From positions 152,229 to 216,228 of the forward strand of contig NZ_JAFBFC010000007.1 in NCBI RefSeq assembly GCF_016909075.1: 64,000 nucleotides of DNA, read 5' to 3'. Position 1 is the stretch's first letter. Each line of letters begins with the position of its first letter. The DNA is from Priestia iocasae (lineage in GTDB: Bacteria > Bacillota > Bacilli > Bacillales > Bacillaceae_H). Both the position numbers and the translations under genes were made by a program. Under the pieces are notes generated by a model. It was not told the DNA's origin. It was given only the letters and a program-made list of their open reading frames with translations, and made no database searches. Below are positions 1 to 9,801 of this stretch, piece after piece.

Positions 1-457
1 CTGCAGCAATGGCCCCAACGATATCATCAAGAAACGTGTGACAAGCACCAGAGGACTTAGAGTTTAATTTCTCTAAAATTCCTGGCTTTTGTTTGTCTAC
101 ATATCCATAGTTTGTAAATCCAATTGATCCGTAGACATTCACAATGGATAAAGCCAAGATTTCATCAATGCCATATAACCCTTCATCTGCTGATAAAATG
201 GACTGAAGTGGCTCTTCAATTAATCCTTTTTCTGTTAATACATCTAGCTGAATGCCAGTTAAAATGGCATTTTGTACTTCTCGTTTAGCAATCACTCGTT
301 CAACGTTGTGTATGCATTCTTTCATGTCTAGGTTTGGGTGGTATTTTTGTTGCAAATAATAGACAAGATCTGCGATATCTTGGATGGTGACACCTCTTTC
401 CTGTAACCATTGTCTTGCTTTCTTTTCTACTGCACTCATCTCATTTTTTTTCTCCAA
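1..457 (-). CDS. yutG: YutG, phosphatidylglycerophosphatase A-family protein (3' part cut by window edge)
   Basis: About 152 N-terminal residues are visible and the gene runs off the left edge. The translation carries the segments YHPNLDMKECIHNV, REVQNAILTGIQLD and ACHTFLDDIVGAIA, as in YutG, the Bacillus homologue of phosphatidylglycerophosphatase A. That family removes phosphate from phosphatidylglycerophosphate, but the biochemical role of YutG itself is inferred from homology. I chose the TTG at 455-457 because AGGTGA lies six bases upstream. The in-frame ATG at 437-439 has a poorer site. It is divergent from yutH, the same arrangement as in B. subtilis. Confidence 0.85.
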   Translation of the reverse strand, partial: MEKKNEMSAVEKKARQWLQERGVTIQDIADLVYYLQQKYHPNLDMKECIHNVERVIAKREVQNAILTGIQLDVLTEKGLIEEPLQSILSADEGLYGIDEILALSIVNVYGSIGFTNYGYVDKQKPGILEKLNSKSSGACHTFLDDIVGAIAA

Positions 458-683
458 ATGATTTCACCTAATTTCATCATGTTTTAGTTAATGTCTTCTA
501 CATGGCTGGCTTCTTTCTATTAGTATTACTAAGATTGCTTAAATCATAAGGATGATCTCATGCAAAATATCAGTTGGAAATAAAGTGTGTAATTCTACTG
601 TATTCTTAAAAGGGGAAAGATTATGACAAGTATCCATGCTACTTTACATATAATTTTATGAAATAAAAGAAAGAGGGATGGAT

Positions 684-1691
684 ATGTTAGAGACCATTTA
701 TGAACACTACGGGGTACGTCCAACAGAATTAATGACGATTGGCCAGCATAAAGGGTTTCAGTACCGAAATATACTATATACTATTATTAATGTGCGAAAT
801 ATGGAACAAGAAGAGCTAACGGAGTTACATCAAATGAGCCAATTTTTAATGACGCAAGGTGACCGACAAGTAGCTACTCTTATGGCTAACCAGCAAGGTA
901 CAGGAGTTACTGAAACGGATGATCAGCGCTTTATCGTGTGTCGCTGTCCTATTTTCAATCCAGTTTCATCCTCTAATATTGGTAAAGAGCTTGCTTTGTT
1001 TCACCAAAGAGGACGAATGCTTCCTTATGAAGTTGAAAAGTGTAAGCGTTTAGGGCAGTGGAAGTCAATGTGGGAAACGCGGCTCGATCAGATGGAGAAA
1101 TTTTGGTATAGCAAAGTACAAGAACATCCGAATCATGAAATGGAAAAGAAGTTTATTGAGTCATTCCCTTACTATGTAGGATTGACAGAGAATGCGATTC
1201 AGTACTTAGTCGATACAGAAATCGATGATTTACCACGTACTATCGATACCGCCACGATTTGTCATCATCGATTTACCGCTCAAACTTGGGGCGAAAATTA
1301 TTATTACAAATTGCCAATTGATTGGGTATTTGATCACCCTAGTCGAGACCTAGCTGAATACATTAGGGCAAATTATATGAAACATAATCACCGTATTCAT
1401 AAGCAAACCATTCATGAGTTCTTAAGTGAATATGAAACGGTGAGCCCACTATCTTCCTTTGCTTGGAGACTTTTATACGCTCGATTATTATTCCCTGTTC
1501 ATTATTTTGAGGTGATTGAAGGGTATTATAGTAGCCGAGATAAAAACGTTCAACACGGGTATTTTAAGCAGCTAGAAAGCATCTTACAGCACTCTAATGC
1601 ATACGAGCAATTTCTAAAGCAATTTTATTCATTTGTGGGCATTACCGCTACACGTTATAACATTCCAGAACTGACATGGTTAAGCAGTTAA
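684..1691 (+). CDS. yutH: YutH, spore coat-associated protein
   Basis: A 335-residue soluble protein beginning MLETIYEHYGVRPTEL. I recognise it as YutH, reported as a spore coat-associated protein in B. subtilis. The family resembles small-molecule kinase folds (CotS-like), but I see no clear catalytic signature. The ATG at 684 has AGAGGG six bases upstream, whereas the ATG at 678 sits directly on that site. Upstream at 642-649 is CATATAAT, which resembles the -10 element of mother-cell sigma factors. No matching -35 at correct spacing is evident, so sporulation control is inferred from the family rather than shown. Confidence 0.82.
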   Translation: MLETIYEHYGVRPTELMTIGQHKGFQYRNILYTIINVRNMEQEELTELHQMSQFLMTQGDRQVATLMANQQGTGVTETDDQRFIVCRCPIFNPVSSSNIGKELALFHQRGRMLPYEVEKCKRLGQWKSMWETRLDQMEKFWYSKVQEHPNHEMEKKFIESFPYYVGLTENAIQYLVDTEIDDLPRTIDTATICHHRFTAQTWGENYYYKLPIDWVFDHPSRDLAEYIRANYMKHNHRIHKQTIHEFLSEYETVSPLSSFAWRLLYARLLFPVHYFEVIEGYYSSRDKNVQHGYFKQLESILQHSNAYEQFLKQFYSFVGITATRYNIPELTWLSS

Positions 1692-1716
1692 CGATAAGTA
1701 AGATATTCATCTATGG

Positions 1717-1722
1717 TACAAT
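1717..1722 (+). promoter_or_regulatory. Extended -10 promoter for the 2-hydroxyacid dehydrogenase gene
   Basis: TACAAT preceded by TG at -15/-14 (TGGTACAAT), 47 bases before the start codon. No good -35 hexamer lies 16-18 bases upstream, so the extended -10 would have to carry recognition. Confidence 0.45.
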
Positions 1723-1768
1723 GTTGTCATGTACACGCTTACTTTTGACAACGAGGTGGGAAGAACAA

Positions 1769-2755
1769 ATGAAACCATATGTATTCATTACACGAAAATT
1801 ACCAGATGAATTAGTAAAGCCTTTAATGGATGTAGCGGAAGTCGAGATGTGGAATAAGGAGGAAGAGCCTGTTCCAGCTCAGTTATTACGTGAGAAGGCA
1901 AACCGTGCAACAGCACTGTTAACGATGCTATCAGATACCATTGATGAATCATTATTAGATGCTTCTCCTCACTTAAAGGTTATTGCAAACTTAGCCGTAG
2001 GATTTGATAATATTGACGTTCCAGTTGCGACGAAGCGAAACATTGTCATTTGCAATACACCAGATGTGTTGTCAGATACGACAGCAGATTTAACATTTGG
2101 TTTATTAATGGCAACGGCAAGACGTCTTATTGAATCTGCAAATTACGTAAAAGAAGGTAAATGGCAAGGCTGGAGTCCTTATTTATTGGCAGGGCATGAT
2201 ATTCACCATAAAACGATTGGTATCGTAGGGATGGGGAAAATCGGGCAGGCGCTAGCCAAACGTGCAACGGGTTTTGAGATGGAAATTTTATATCATAACC
2301 GCAGTCGTAATGAAGTAGCAGAACAACAATTAAACGCAACGTATTGTTCGTTCGATGACTTATTAACAAAGTCAGATTATGTGGTTTGCTTAACACCTTT
2401 GACGAACGAAACAAAGCATCTATTCAACAAACAAGCGTTTCAAAAGATGAAATCCTCAGCCATTTTTGTTAATGCTTCACGTGGTGCTGTCGTAGATGAG
2501 GAAGCTCTCGTTGAAGCACTTCAAACAGGTGACATTGCAGCTGCAGGATTAGATGTTTTTACAAAAGAACCAATAGATGTTGATCACCCGTTACTATCAT
2601 TATCAAACGTTGTAGCGCTTCCTCATATCGGGAGTGCGAGTATTGAGACGCGCACGGTTATGATGAAATTATGCGTTGAGAACATTATTCGCTTGTTACA
2701 AAATCAAGATCCCAAAACCATTGTGAATAAAGAATTACTTTCACAAAATTGTTAA
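1769..2755 (+). CDS. D-isomer-specific 2-hydroxyacid dehydrogenase (glyoxylate/hydroxypyruvate reductase-like)
   Basis: 328 residues, the usual length for this family. It has the NAD-binding motif GIVGMGKIGQALAKRA near residues 150-165. The catalytic Arg is in NASRGAVVDEEAL (about 237), the Glu in LDVFTKEP (about 266) and the His in LPHIGSAS (about 286). Such enzymes reduce 2-keto acids such as glyoxylate or hydroxypyruvate with NAD(P)H, and the substrate here cannot be read from sequence. The open frame extends upstream, but the ATG at 1769 has AGGTGG nine bases before it and matches family N-termini. It lies between yutH and hom with its own promoter and terminator. YvcT/GyaR are the closest named relatives. 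Confidence 0.88.
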   Translation: MKPYVFITRKLPDELVKPLMDVAEVEMWNKEEEPVPAQLLREKANRATALLTMLSDTIDESLLDASPHLKVIANLAVGFDNIDVPVATKRNIVICNTPDVLSDTTADLTFGLLMATARRLIESANYVKEGKWQGWSPYLLAGHDIHHKTIGIVGMGKIGQALAKRATGFEMEILYHNRSRNEVAEQQLNATYCSFDDLLTKSDYVVCLTPLTNETKHLFNKQAFQKMKSSAIFVNASRGAVVDEEALVEALQTGDIAAAGLDVFTKEPIDVDHPLLSLSNVVALPHIGSASIETRTVMMKLCVENIIRLLQNQDPKTIVNKELLSQNC

Positions 2756-2763
2756 AGATTTGT

Positions 2764-2798
2764 AAAAGGCATTTTCAATTGCTGAAAATGTCTTTTTT
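2764..2798 (+). terminator. Intrinsic terminator after the hydroxyacid dehydrogenase
   Basis: Arms AAAAGGCATTTTCA (2764-2777) and TGAAAATGTCTTTT pair around a 5-base loop and run into a T-tract. Confidence 0.8.
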
Positions 2799-2918
2799 CT
2801 GTTAAAAAGAGGAAAGAAGCATGGTATGATAATAAATAAAATATTTTTAAAATTTTAAACTATCTTGATATACCGTAGTCTACAGCAGTTATAAGATACT
2901 TTTCAAAAAAGAAGGGTC

Positions 2919-2947
2919 TTGTAAAAAAACAGAAGAGGTTCTATAAT
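2919..2947 (+). promoter_or_regulatory. Sigma-A promoter of the hom-thrC-thrB operon
   Basis: TTGTAA (2919-2924), a 17-base spacer and a perfect TATAAT (2942-2947). It lies about 54 bases before the hom start codon. No leader terminator or T-box is visible between promoter and gene, so any control is probably at the promoter. Confidence 0.8.
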
Positions 2948-3000
2948 GTCCTCTATAAGAAAACATTTGTTTACGTATAAAATACACAGGGGTGGATAAC

Positions 3001-4302
3001 ATGGCAAATAGCATCAAGATTGGTTTATTAGGTCTAGGAACGGTTGGAAGTGGTGTTGTAAAAATTATTGAAAATCATCAAGACAAATTAATGCATCAAG
3101 TTGGGTGTCCAGTAGAAGTCCAAAAAGTACTTGTAAAGGACTTATCTAAGGCAAGGGGTGTAGACATCCCTTCTGAAAAGCTAACAACTAATGTAGAAGA
3201 CATTTTACATAATCCGGATGTAGACGTTGTTATTGAAGTAATGGGTGGCATTGAACATACAAGAGATTATATCTTAACGGCGTTACGAAATAAAAAGCAC
3301 GTTGTAACAGCAAATAAAGATTTAATGGCTTTATACGGATCGGAATTACTAACAGTCGCTTCTGAAAGTGGGTGTGACTTGTTTTATGAAGCAAGTGTAG
3401 CCGGAGGCATTCCAATTCTTCGTAGTTTAGTAGAAGGATTAGCATCAGATCGTATTACAAAAATGATGGGGATTGTAAATGGAACAACAAACTTCATTTT
3501 AACGAAGATGATGAACGAAGGTAGTGCATATGAAGAAGTATTAAAAGAAGCGCAAGATTTAGGATATGCAGAATCCGATCCAACAGCCGATGTAGAAGGA
3601 TTAGATGCAGCACGAAAAATGGCGATTCTATCAACGTTAGGCTTCTCGATGAAAATTGACTTGGATGATGTACGGGTTCAAGGAATCACGAATGTCACAG
3701 AAGAAGACTTACAATATAGTAAGCAATTAGGCTATACAATGAAATTAATTGGGTATGCACATCGAGATGGTGAAAACGTCGAAGTAAGCGTAGAGCCAAC
3801 GTTACTAGCAAACGCACATCCGCTTGCTTCTGTAAATGATGAATACAATGCTGTGTATGTGTACGGAGAAGCAGTAGGTGAAACGATGTTTTATGGACCA
3901 GGTGCAGGTAGCCTTCCAACAGCAACAGCGGTTGTGTCTGATTTAGTTGGAGTTATGAAAAATATGCGTCTAGGTGTGAACGGGAAAAGCGCCGTTACAC
4001 CACAATATCCAAAGCAACTAAAAGAAGCAAAAGATGTGTATTCAAAATATTTCTTACGTATTCACGTAAAAGATCAAGTTGGTGCATTTGCAACATTAAC
4101 ATCACTGTTCTCTGAAAGAGGTGTAAGTTTTGAAAAAATCATTCAGTTACCAGTGAAAAATAGTGAATTAGCTGAAATTGTAGTTGTTACGCATAAATCA
4201 TCATTAAAAGATTATGAAGAAATTGTTCAGCAGTTACGAGATTTATCCATTGTAGAAAGTGTAAAAAGTAGTTACCGAGTTGAGGGAGTGGGAGAAGTAT
4301 GA
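3001..4302 (+). CDS. hom: Homoserine dehydrogenase
   Basis: 433 residues, matching the length of B. subtilis Hom. It reduces aspartate semialdehyde to homoserine, the branch step to threonine and methionine. Domains: N-terminal nucleotide-binding fold ([13 protein letters not shown]), central catalytic domain ([39 protein letters not shown]), and a C-terminal ACT domain from about residue 350 ([16 protein letters not shown]) expected to bind threonine for feedback control. The ATG at 3001 is preferred over the GTG at 2992 because AGGGGTGG ends five bases upstream of it. It is the first gene of hom-thrC-thrB, and its stop overlaps the thrC start. Confidence 0.97.
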   Translation: MANSIKIGLLGLGTVGSGVVKIIENHQDKLMHQVGCPVEVQKVLVKDLSKARGVDIPSEKLTTNVEDILHNPDVDVVIEVMGGIEHTRDYILTALRNKKHVVTANKDLMALYGSELLTVASESGCDLFYEASVAGGIPILRSLVEGLASDRITKMMGIVNGTTNFILTKMMNEGSAYEEVLKEAQDLGYAESDPTADVEGLDAARKMAILSTLGFSMKIDLDDVRVQGITNVTEEDLQYSKQLGYTMKLIGYAHRDGENVEVSVEPTLLANAHPLASVNDEYNAVYVYGEAVGETMFYGPGAGSLPTATAVVSDLVGVMKNMRLGVNGKSAVTPQYPKQLKEAKDVYSKYFLRIHVKDQVGAFATLTSLFSERGVSFEKIIQLPVKNSELAEIVVVTHKSSLKDYEEIVQQLRDLSIVESVKSSYRVEGVGEV

Positions 4303-5363
4303 TGTGGAAAGGCTTATTAGCTCAGTATAAAGAGTATTTACCAGTCACAGAACAAACACCGATGCTGACTTTACATGAAGGGAATACACCTCTCATTCAT
4401 TTAGCCAACTTGTCAAAGCAGCTAGGAATCAATCTACACGTAAAAGTAGAAGGTACAAACCCAACAGGTTCATTCAAAGACCGTGGGATGGTTATGGCTG
4501 TAGCAAAAGCAAAAGAAGAGGGCAGTCATACAGTAATTTGCGCTTCAACAGGGAATACGTCAGCAGCAGCGGCAGCTTATGCTTCACGAGCAGGTATGCG
4601 CTGTATTATCGTTATTCCAAACGGCAAAATTGCAATGGGTAAGCTTGCTCAAGCAGTTATGTATGGTGCTGAAATTGTAGCGATTGAAGGAAACTTTGAT
4701 CAAGCATTAGCGATGGTACGTAAATTAAGTGAAACAGCACCTGTAACGCTAGTAAACTCTGTGAATCCTTATCGAATTGAAGGCCAAAAAACGGCAGCTT
4801 TTGAAGTATGTGATCAATTAGGTAAAGCGCCAGATGTTCTAGCAATCCCTGTAGGAAATGCAGGCAACATTACAGCTTACTGGAAAGGTTTTAAAGAATA
4901 CAATGACCATCATCAAACAGGTCTTCCTAAAATGCACGGATTTGAAGCAGAAGGAGCAGCGGCAATTGTTCGTGGCGAAGTCATTGAAAATCCTGAAACG
5001 ATTGCGACAGCCATTCGCATCGGCAATCCAGCAAGTTGGGAGTATGCGGTTCAAGCAGCCAATGAATCACAAGGCAAGATTGATGAAGTAACAGATGAAG
5101 AAATCATTGAAGCATATCGTCTAATCGCTAAAAGTGAAGGTGTATTCGCCGAGCCAGGCTCTTGTGCATCTATCGCTGGCGTTTTAAAAGATGTAAAGTC
5201 AGGAAAGATTCCACAAGGTTCGACGGTTGTGGCCGTATTAACGGGTAATGGTTTAAAAGACCCTAACGTTGCCATTGATGTGAATGAGGTGTCTCCAACG
5301 GTATTACCGAACGATGATCAAAAGGTGTTTGAACATATTCAAGGTGTTGTGGCATCATGCTAG
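4302..5363 (+). CDS. thrC: Threonine synthase
   Basis: 353 residues. PLP enzyme that converts O-phosphohomoserine to threonine. The PLP lysine is K59 in [24 protein letters not shown] binds the substrate phosphate/carboxylate, and [14 protein letters not shown] is the glycine-rich PLP phosphate loop. Two ATGs lie in tandem (4299 and 4302). I prefer 4302 because it is seven bases from GGGAG and gives the family N-terminus MWKG. It overlaps the end of hom by one base and the start of thrB by seven, so the three genes are translationally coupled. Confidence 0.97.
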   Translation: MWKGLLAQYKEYLPVTEQTPMLTLHEGNTPLIHLANLSKQLGINLHVKVEGTNPTGSFKDRGMVMAVAKAKEEGSHTVICASTGNTSAAAAAYASRAGMRCIIVIPNGKIAMGKLAQAVMYGAEIVAIEGNFDQALAMVRKLSETAPVTLVNSVNPYRIEGQKTAAFEVCDQLGKAPDVLAIPVGNAGNITAYWKGFKEYNDHHQTGLPKMHGFEAEGAAAIVRGEVIENPETIATAIRIGNPASWEYAVQAANESQGKIDEVTDEEIIEAYRLIAKSEGVFAEPGSCASIAGVLKDVKSGKIPQGSTVVAVLTGNGLKDPNVAIDVNEVSPTVLPNDDQKVFEHIQGVVASC

Positions 5364-6277
5364 GTAGCGAAAGAGCCATCATTAAAGTCCCTGCAAGCTC
5401 TGCTAACATTGGGCCAGGGTTTGACTCTATTGGTATGGCATTATCAAGATATTTAACATTGAAGATAGAGTTAGCGGACGAGTGGGTGTTTATCCCCCAA
5501 TCAGAGGAAGTTGAATCGATTCCAACAGGAAAAGATAATTTGATGTATGAAGTAGCGCTAGAAGTTGCTACTTCATACAAAGTGAATCTTCCAGCAGCGA
5601 AAGTGTATGTAAGTAGTGATATCCCATTAGCTCGAGGATTAGGAAGTAGTGCATCAGCGATTGTAGCGGGTATAGAGTTAGCCAGTTTACTATGTCAATT
5701 AAATCTTTCGATAGATGAAAAGTTGAGAATCGCAAGTGTGATGGAGGGACACCCTGACAATGTGAGTCCATCCTTATATGGAGGAATTGTTGTTGGATAT
5801 CACCATAAAGACGATACATATATCACACAAGTTCCTTATGCAGACGTAGATGTTGTGATGGTTATTCCTAAATACGAATTAAAAACAACGGATGCGCGTG
5901 ATGTGTTACCAAAGCAGCTTTCCTATCAGGAGGCAGTAGAAGCAGGAGCGGTAGGTAATATGTTAGTTGCTGCACTAATGAAAGGGAATTGGCCGTTAGT
6001 CGGTACGTTAATGGAAAAAGATTTGTATCATGAGCCTTATCGAATGTCTTTAGTGGCAGAATTACCGATTGTAAGAGAAGAAGCAAAAAAGATAGGAGCA
6101 TATGGAGTGGCACTAAGCGGGGCAGGACCAAGCATTTTGTGTTTAGCTCGTAAGGGAGACGGCGAACGTATTGTGAACTCACTGCGCAAAATCGTTCCTC
6201 ATTGTGAAGTAGATGTGTTAACAATTGACCATCGTGGCGTGCAAGTTCACAAAGAAGCCATCACAACATGTAACTAA
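5357..6277 (+). CDS. thrB: Homoserine kinase
   Basis: 306 residues, GHMP kinase superfamily. It phosphorylates homoserine for ThrC. Motif 1 is [20 protein letters not shown] near the N-terminus, the ATP loop is [16 protein letters not shown] near residue 90, and motif 3 is [16 protein letters not shown] near residue 255. It starts inside the last codons of thrC (seven-base overlap), and a strong terminator follows. Last gene of the threonine operon. Confidence 0.96.
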   Translation: MLGSERAIIKVPASSANIGPGFDSIGMALSRYLTLKIELADEWVFIPQSEEVESIPTGKDNLMYEVALEVATSYKVNLPAAKVYVSSDIPLARGLGSSASAIVAGIELASLLCQLNLSIDEKLRIASVMEGHPDNVSPSLYGGIVVGYHHKDDTYITQVPYADVDVVMVIPKYELKTTDARDVLPKQLSYQEAVEAGAVGNMLVAALMKGNWPLVGTLMEKDLYHEPYRMSLVAELPIVREEAKKIGAYGVALSGAGPSILCLARKGDGERIVNSLRKIVPHCEVDVLTIDHRGVQVHKEAITTCN

Positions 6278-6290
6278 TTCACAGAATGGG

Positions 6291-6361
6291 GGCTGAGGAT
6301 ATCTCAAAAGAAAGGAATTGCCCTTTTTGAGATACCTTCAGCCACATCTTAATCCTTTTTT
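6291..6361 (+). terminator. Terminator of the threonine operon
   Basis: Long imperfect stem: GGCTGAGGATATCTCAAAAG (6291-6310) pairs with the segment at 6323-6343 across a 12-base loop. A T-rich tail follows about 12 bases later (6355-6361). It also lies downstream of the convergent yuzD. Confidence 0.65.
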
Positions 6362-6364
6362 ACG

Positions 6365-6697
6365 TTAGGTGTTTGCAGAAGAAAAACCGTATTTTTCTAA
6401 TTCATTGTACACGCTTTTTAACTTAGGATTTCCTTCGCCAACGACGGTTCCGTTAATCACAACAACTGGATAAAACATCTCTTCCTCAATGACTCGTTGA
6501 GAAAATTGTTGTTTATTCTCATCTTCTGGTGGATTGTAAATGTCCACATACGTAATATGAAAGGATTGGTTTGGGAACTTCCTTGCTAAAGCAGCTTCTA
6601 ACCATTCATACGTATCTTTAGAAGAAGGTAGATTAACACAGCTAGCGCAAATAACATCCGCTCCGTAAATACAAATCTCTACTTGTGGTGCAACCAT
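6365..6697 (-). CDS. yuzD: YuzD, DUF1462 family thioredoxin-like protein
   Basis: 110 residues. I recognise the family from ICASCVNLPSSKDTYEWLEAA and FYPVVVINGTVVGEGNPKL. The CxxC in DVICASCVN and the overall layout suggest a thioredoxin-like fold, but no partner or activity is established that I know of. The in-frame ATG at 6727 would add ten residues. The ATG at 6697 has GGGGGAG upstream and matches the family N-terminus. It is divergent from yutI (NifU-like), which makes a role in thiol or Fe-S chemistry plausible but only by association. Confidence 0.85.
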   Translation of the reverse strand: MVAPQVEICIYGADVICASCVNLPSSKDTYEWLEAALARKFPNQSFHITYVDIYNPPEDENKQQFSQRVIEEEMFYPVVVINGTVVGEGNPKLKSVYNELEKYGFSSANT

Positions 6698-6867
6698 CGT
6701 GATCTCCCCCTTATATTCATTATACATTATCCATTAAGCAGAGTACTCTCTAAAATCATTTGCAAAATAGGAACGAATCTCATCTTAATAAGCTGCACAA
6801 TACGTTCTTGATTAAAGAGGGGAACATTACCGGGTATAGATGAATAGATTTTTTTAAGAAGACAGTT

Positions 6868-6873
6868 TATAAT
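6868..6873 (+). promoter_or_regulatory. -10 element for yutI
   Basis: Perfect TATAAT 27 bases before the yutI start. The hexamer 17 bases upstream (TAGATT) is a weak -35. Confidence 0.4.
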
Positions 6874-6899
6874 AAATATAAAGAAAGGAGTCGATAAAC

Positions 6900-7136
6900 A
6901 TGACAGAAATCGAAATGAAAGAACAAGTACAAGAAGTATTAGATAAACTTCGTCCATTCTTATTACGTGATGGTGGAGATTGTGAATTAGTAGATATCGA
7001 GGATGGGATTGTAAAATTACGTCTACTTGGTGCTTGTGGTAGCTGCCCAAGTTCTACAATTACATTAAAAGCTGGTATTGAACGTGCGCTTTTAGAAGAA
7101 GTACCAGGTGTTGTAGAAGTAGAGCAAGTATTCTAA
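6900..7136 (+). CDS. yutI: YutI, NifU C-terminal-domain Fe-S scaffold protein
   Basis: 78 residues, the size of stand-alone NifU C-terminal domain proteins (Nfu). The hallmark [18 protein letters not shown] carries the CxxC that holds a labile Fe-S cluster in this family. It would carry or donate clusters to apo-proteins in the cytosol. The ATG follows AAGGAG with good spacing. It is monocistronic, with a terminator immediately after that also serves the convergent yutJ. Confidence 0.93.
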   Translation: MTEIEMKEQVQEVLDKLRPFLLRDGGDCELVDIEDGIVKLRLLGACGSCPSSTITLKAGIERALLEEVPGVVEVEQVF

Positions 7137-7168
7137 TTTAAACCATCATATCGTGTTATAGAGTAAAA

Positions 7169-7203
7169 GAGGCTATCCAGTTAAATTGGATAGCCTCCTT
7201 TGG
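7169..7203. terminator. Terminator between yutI and yutJ
   Basis: GAGGCTATCCA and TGGATAGCCTC form a perfect 11-bp stem with a short loop (7169-7197), followed by CTTTGGTTT on the plus strand. It sits between convergent genes and probably serves both. Confidence 0.75.
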
Positions 7204-7210
7204 TTTACAT

Positions 7211-8278
7211 TTATCCATTATGGTATTTGTACATCCAAAGAATACCTGATTTTAAAAGACGAGCTACGCGCCCTGTAATTGCTCGATCATTAACAAGTCC
7301 AAAACCATGCTTTTTACCAAGGGATCCTAACACGCCTTTTAACTTAATTGTTGGAAGCTCTTCGGGAAGAGGTTCGTTATTCCAGCGTTTCATCAAAACT
7401 TGCACAATTTGCTCTGCTTGACCTTCTGCTAATTGAGCACTAGGTGCATGTGGTAAGCTTGCACAATCTCCCACTACGTAGACATGTTCATCATTTGGTA
7501 AATGATGATGCTTTGTTAAAATAACGCGACCTTGAAGGTCTTTTTCCACATCTAAATCACGAACAACTTTATTTGGTTGAATGCCAGCTGTCCACACAAT
7601 TACATCACTATGGATAGGATTATCATGATTATAAAGGATATTTTCTTCGACTCTTGTTATGTTGGCTTTGTTAATCACTTCAATTCCATGAGAAGTAAAC
7701 CATCCTTGAACATAATTACTTAAACGCTCAGGAAATGCTGATAAAATTAAGTTACCTCGATCGAATAACTTTACTTTTAAGTCAGGGCGACTTTCATGTA
7801 ATTCACTTGCTAGTTCTACACCACTTAGCCCTGCACCAACAATCGAAACGGTTGCATGAGCAGGTAAGTTATTAAGCATTTGATAGGTTCTTCTTGAAGA
7901 ATCAATTGATTGAATACTGTGCGTATGTTCTGGCGCTCCTGGAACATTGTGATATTTATCTTCGCAGCCTAGACCGATAACTAGGTCGTCATACAGGATA
8001 GGATCTTCGTTTTCTAGGTGAACTTTCTTTTCATCTAAGTCGACATGTGTGACACTGCCGTAACGGATTGATAATTGAGGGTGTTCTGGAAAAGCGACGC
8101 GCACATGCTGATCTGAAATTGTACCAGCTGCTAATGCATAAAACTCTGTTTTAAGAGAATGATAAGGAGCCTTATCAACAAGTGTTACTTGAATATCATT
8201 GGGTAATTGAGTTGGAAAAAGTCTATGTAAGATACGCATCCCACCGTATCCACCGCCTAGAATAACAAGGTTCTTCAT
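7211..8278 (-). CDS. yutJ: YutJ, type-II NADH dehydrogenase-like flavoprotein
   Basis: 355 residues with two Rossmann motifs: the FAD site LVILGGGYGGMRILHRL at the N-terminus and the NAD(P)H site VSIVGAGLSGVELASEL near residue 150. The second FAD contact is VYVVGDCASL. This is the pyridine nucleotide-disulfide oxidoreductase/NDH-2 layout. Family members pass electrons from NADH to menaquinone at the membrane surface. The acceptor of YutJ itself is not certain. It is about 50 residues shorter than the Ndh at 13893-15107, with no obvious C-terminal membrane anchor. It is divergent from yuzB. Confidence 0.88.
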   Translation of the reverse strand: MKNLVILGGGYGGMRILHRLFPTQLPNDIQVTLVDKAPYHSLKTEFYALAAGTISDQHVRVAFPEHPQLSIRYGSVTHVDLDEKKVHLENEDPILYDDLVIGLGCEDKYHNVPGAPEHTHSIQSIDSSRRTYQMLNNLPAHATVSIVGAGLSGVELASELHESRPDLKVKLFDRGNLILSAFPERLSNYVQGWFTSHGIEVINKANITRVEENILYNHDNPIHSDVIVWTAGIQPNKVVRDLDVEKDLQGRVILTKHHHLPNDEHVYVVGDCASLPHAPSAQLAEGQAEQIVQVLMKRWNNEPLPEELPTIKLKGVLGSLGKKHGFGLVNDRAITGRVARLLKSGILWMYKYHNG

Positions 8279-8523
8279 TTGGATTTCTCCTTTAGCTTCG
8301 TACTTTTATTTTTCTCTATCTCTTTATAAATAGAAAGAACTTCATGTATAGAAGCTTAATGTAAGCACTTTCTATGAAGTAGCATATTTTATTAAAATAG
8401 CATTTTGTGGTGACATGATTAGTGATTATGTACCTAAAAGTATAACTAAATTAGTGTAAAACCACAATATGTTTCAACATAATTTCGACATAAACTTATG
8501 AAAGCGCACGTCAGTTTTTGTAT

Positions 8524-8552
8524 TTGACGTATGTATTGAAACAAGTTAGATT
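8524..8552 (+). promoter_or_regulatory. Sigma-A promoter of yuzB
   Basis: TTGACG (8524-8529), a 17-base spacer and TAGATT (8547-8552), 26 bases before the TTG start. The rest of the 299-base gap between yutJ and yuzB shows nothing else I can name. Confidence 0.65.
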
Positions 8553-8577
8553 AAAATTAAGTAGCGAGGTGAGAAAT

Positions 8578-8817
8578 TTGATTAAGCCAATTATTGAGTT
8601 TTGTATTAGCAATTTAGCAAGTGGATCTCAAAAAGCTTTAGAAAAGCTAGAAAAAGACTCTAATTTAGACATTATTGAATATGGCTGCCTTGGTTATTGT
8701 GGGAAGTGCGCACAGTCACTCTTTGCACTTGTCAATGGAGAAATTGTAATGGGTGAAACACCAGATGAGTTAGTTGACAATATCTATATTCATCTCGAAG
8801 AAAATCCTATGTTTTAA
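8578..8817 (+). CDS. yuzB: YuzB, DUF1450 small cysteine-rich protein
   Basis: 79 residues starting at TTG, with AGGTGA six bases upstream. An ATG-like upstream extension of the frame has no ribosome site and is not conserved in the family. The conserved core is [33 protein letters not shown] and ENPMF. The N-terminal Cys plus CxxxCxxC give a thioredoxin-like ferredoxin pattern that could bind a metal cluster or act in thiol exchange. The function is unknown. It sits among Fe-S and flavoprotein genes. Confidence 0.88.
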   Translation: MIKPIIEFCISNLASGSQKALEKLEKDSNLDIIEYGCLGYCGKCAQSLFALVNGEIVMGETPDELVDNIYIHLEENPMF

Positions 8818-8898
8818 TCTCTGTTTGGTTAAACTTAATGAAAAGGCGCTTTTTTTAGGACAGGCTATGAGTCATGATTCACTTTACATTCATAAATG

Positions 8899-8943
8899 AA
8901 GCGGCAGAATGAAAGATAATGTTCTTTTGTCTGCCGCTTTTGT
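8899..8943. terminator. Terminator between yuzB and the DUF2225 gene
   Basis: AAGCGGCAGA (8899-8908) and TCTGCCGCTT (8930-8939) form a perfect 10-bp stem followed by TTTTG. The genes on both sides converge here. Confidence 0.75.
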
Positions 8944-9635
8944 TATGCTCTTTTTTTATTTCGTTCTCTTAATTCGTACCATCGTTCTCTTGTCATTGAA
9001 ATAATTTTCTGGTCAGAGTGCTGTCCATGCTTTTGAATGATTTGAGAAAAATAAAACGTAGCTTGTTGTTCATTATCTAATCGTAAATAAAGCTCACCAA
9101 TCATATATAACATCTTTACAATGCTCATTTGACTATCTCGGGAATCATCAACAAGGTAAGATTCTTCATAGTGATGTAGAGCATACTTCATGAAATGTGC
9201 TTCACGTTTACTATCTTCATTTATTCGATAGAGCCATGATAATCGAAGCAATATACTAGCGATGGTTATATGCTTTTCCTTTTTGATAACGGAGCAAAAA
9301 AGAGCAAGCTTGTAAGCTTTAATTGCATCTTCAATCGTACGCTCTTGTCCGTAGTCTTGTTCAATCCAATGAGCACTCACTTTTTCCTTTAACTCCAAAT
9401 CAGTGTTTAGGAGAAAAGATGGAGAGAAATCTTCTGTGGCAGAGTATCCGCATGTTGGACAAACATGTACATGATAGAACAGTGGATTTAAATGTGCATT
9501 TTCATAAAAAGTAAAAAAATCAGTGTCATATTTAATAGGACGAACAAAGCGTGAGCGGATTTTTTTAGTCGTATACTCTTTTTTGCATAGCGCACATGTG
9601 ATTGTTTTATCATAAAGAGGGGTGAGAGGTTCCAT
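8943..9635 (-). CDS. DUF2225 family protein with two CxxC pairs
   Basis: 230 residues. Two CxxC pairs near the N-terminus (TCALCKKEYTTKK and HVCPTCGYSATEDFSP) look like a split zinc ribbon. The rest is helical, with TPR-like repeats (AIKAYKLALFCSVIKKEK, YMIGELYLRLDNEQQATFYF). This matches DUF2225, whose role is unknown. The upstream frame begins at 9653, but GAGGAGG lies inside that extension, so the ATG at 9635 is the start. Confidence 0.8.
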   Translation of the reverse strand: MEPLTPLYDKTITCALCKKEYTTKKIRSRFVRPIKYDTDFFTFYENAHLNPLFYHVHVCPTCGYSATEDFSPSFLLNTDLELKEKVSAHWIEQDYGQERTIEDAIKAYKLALFCSVIKKEKHITIASILLRLSWLYRINEDSKREAHFMKYALHHYEESYLVDDSRDSQMSIVKMLYMIGELYLRLDNEQQATFYFSQIIQKHGQHSDQKIISMTRERWYELRERNKKRA

Positions 9636-9801
9636 TTTTAATATCCTCCTCAAAATTAGGATTAATAGCCTGGTGATAGTCTTAAAAGACTATTTTAATT
9701 ATACATCTTTTTGGTAATAAAGTTATAGATAGTTAGCGGATTTTTTGAGAGTTGTATGTCTTCACTCTCTTTAGTGTGTAGAAAGGAGAACACAACAAAA
9801 A

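Noticed and set aside
2821..2835. Fur-like TGATAAT stretch upstream of hom
   Set aside because: Only 11 of 14 positions match and the sequence is simple AT repeat. Expected by chance.
5263..5580. 105-codon minus-strand frame across the thrC/thrB junction
   Set aside because: Shadow of two well-supported overlapping genes.
6727..7050. 107-codon minus-strand frame opposite yutI
   Set aside because: Antisense to a conserved gene and lacks a ribosome site.
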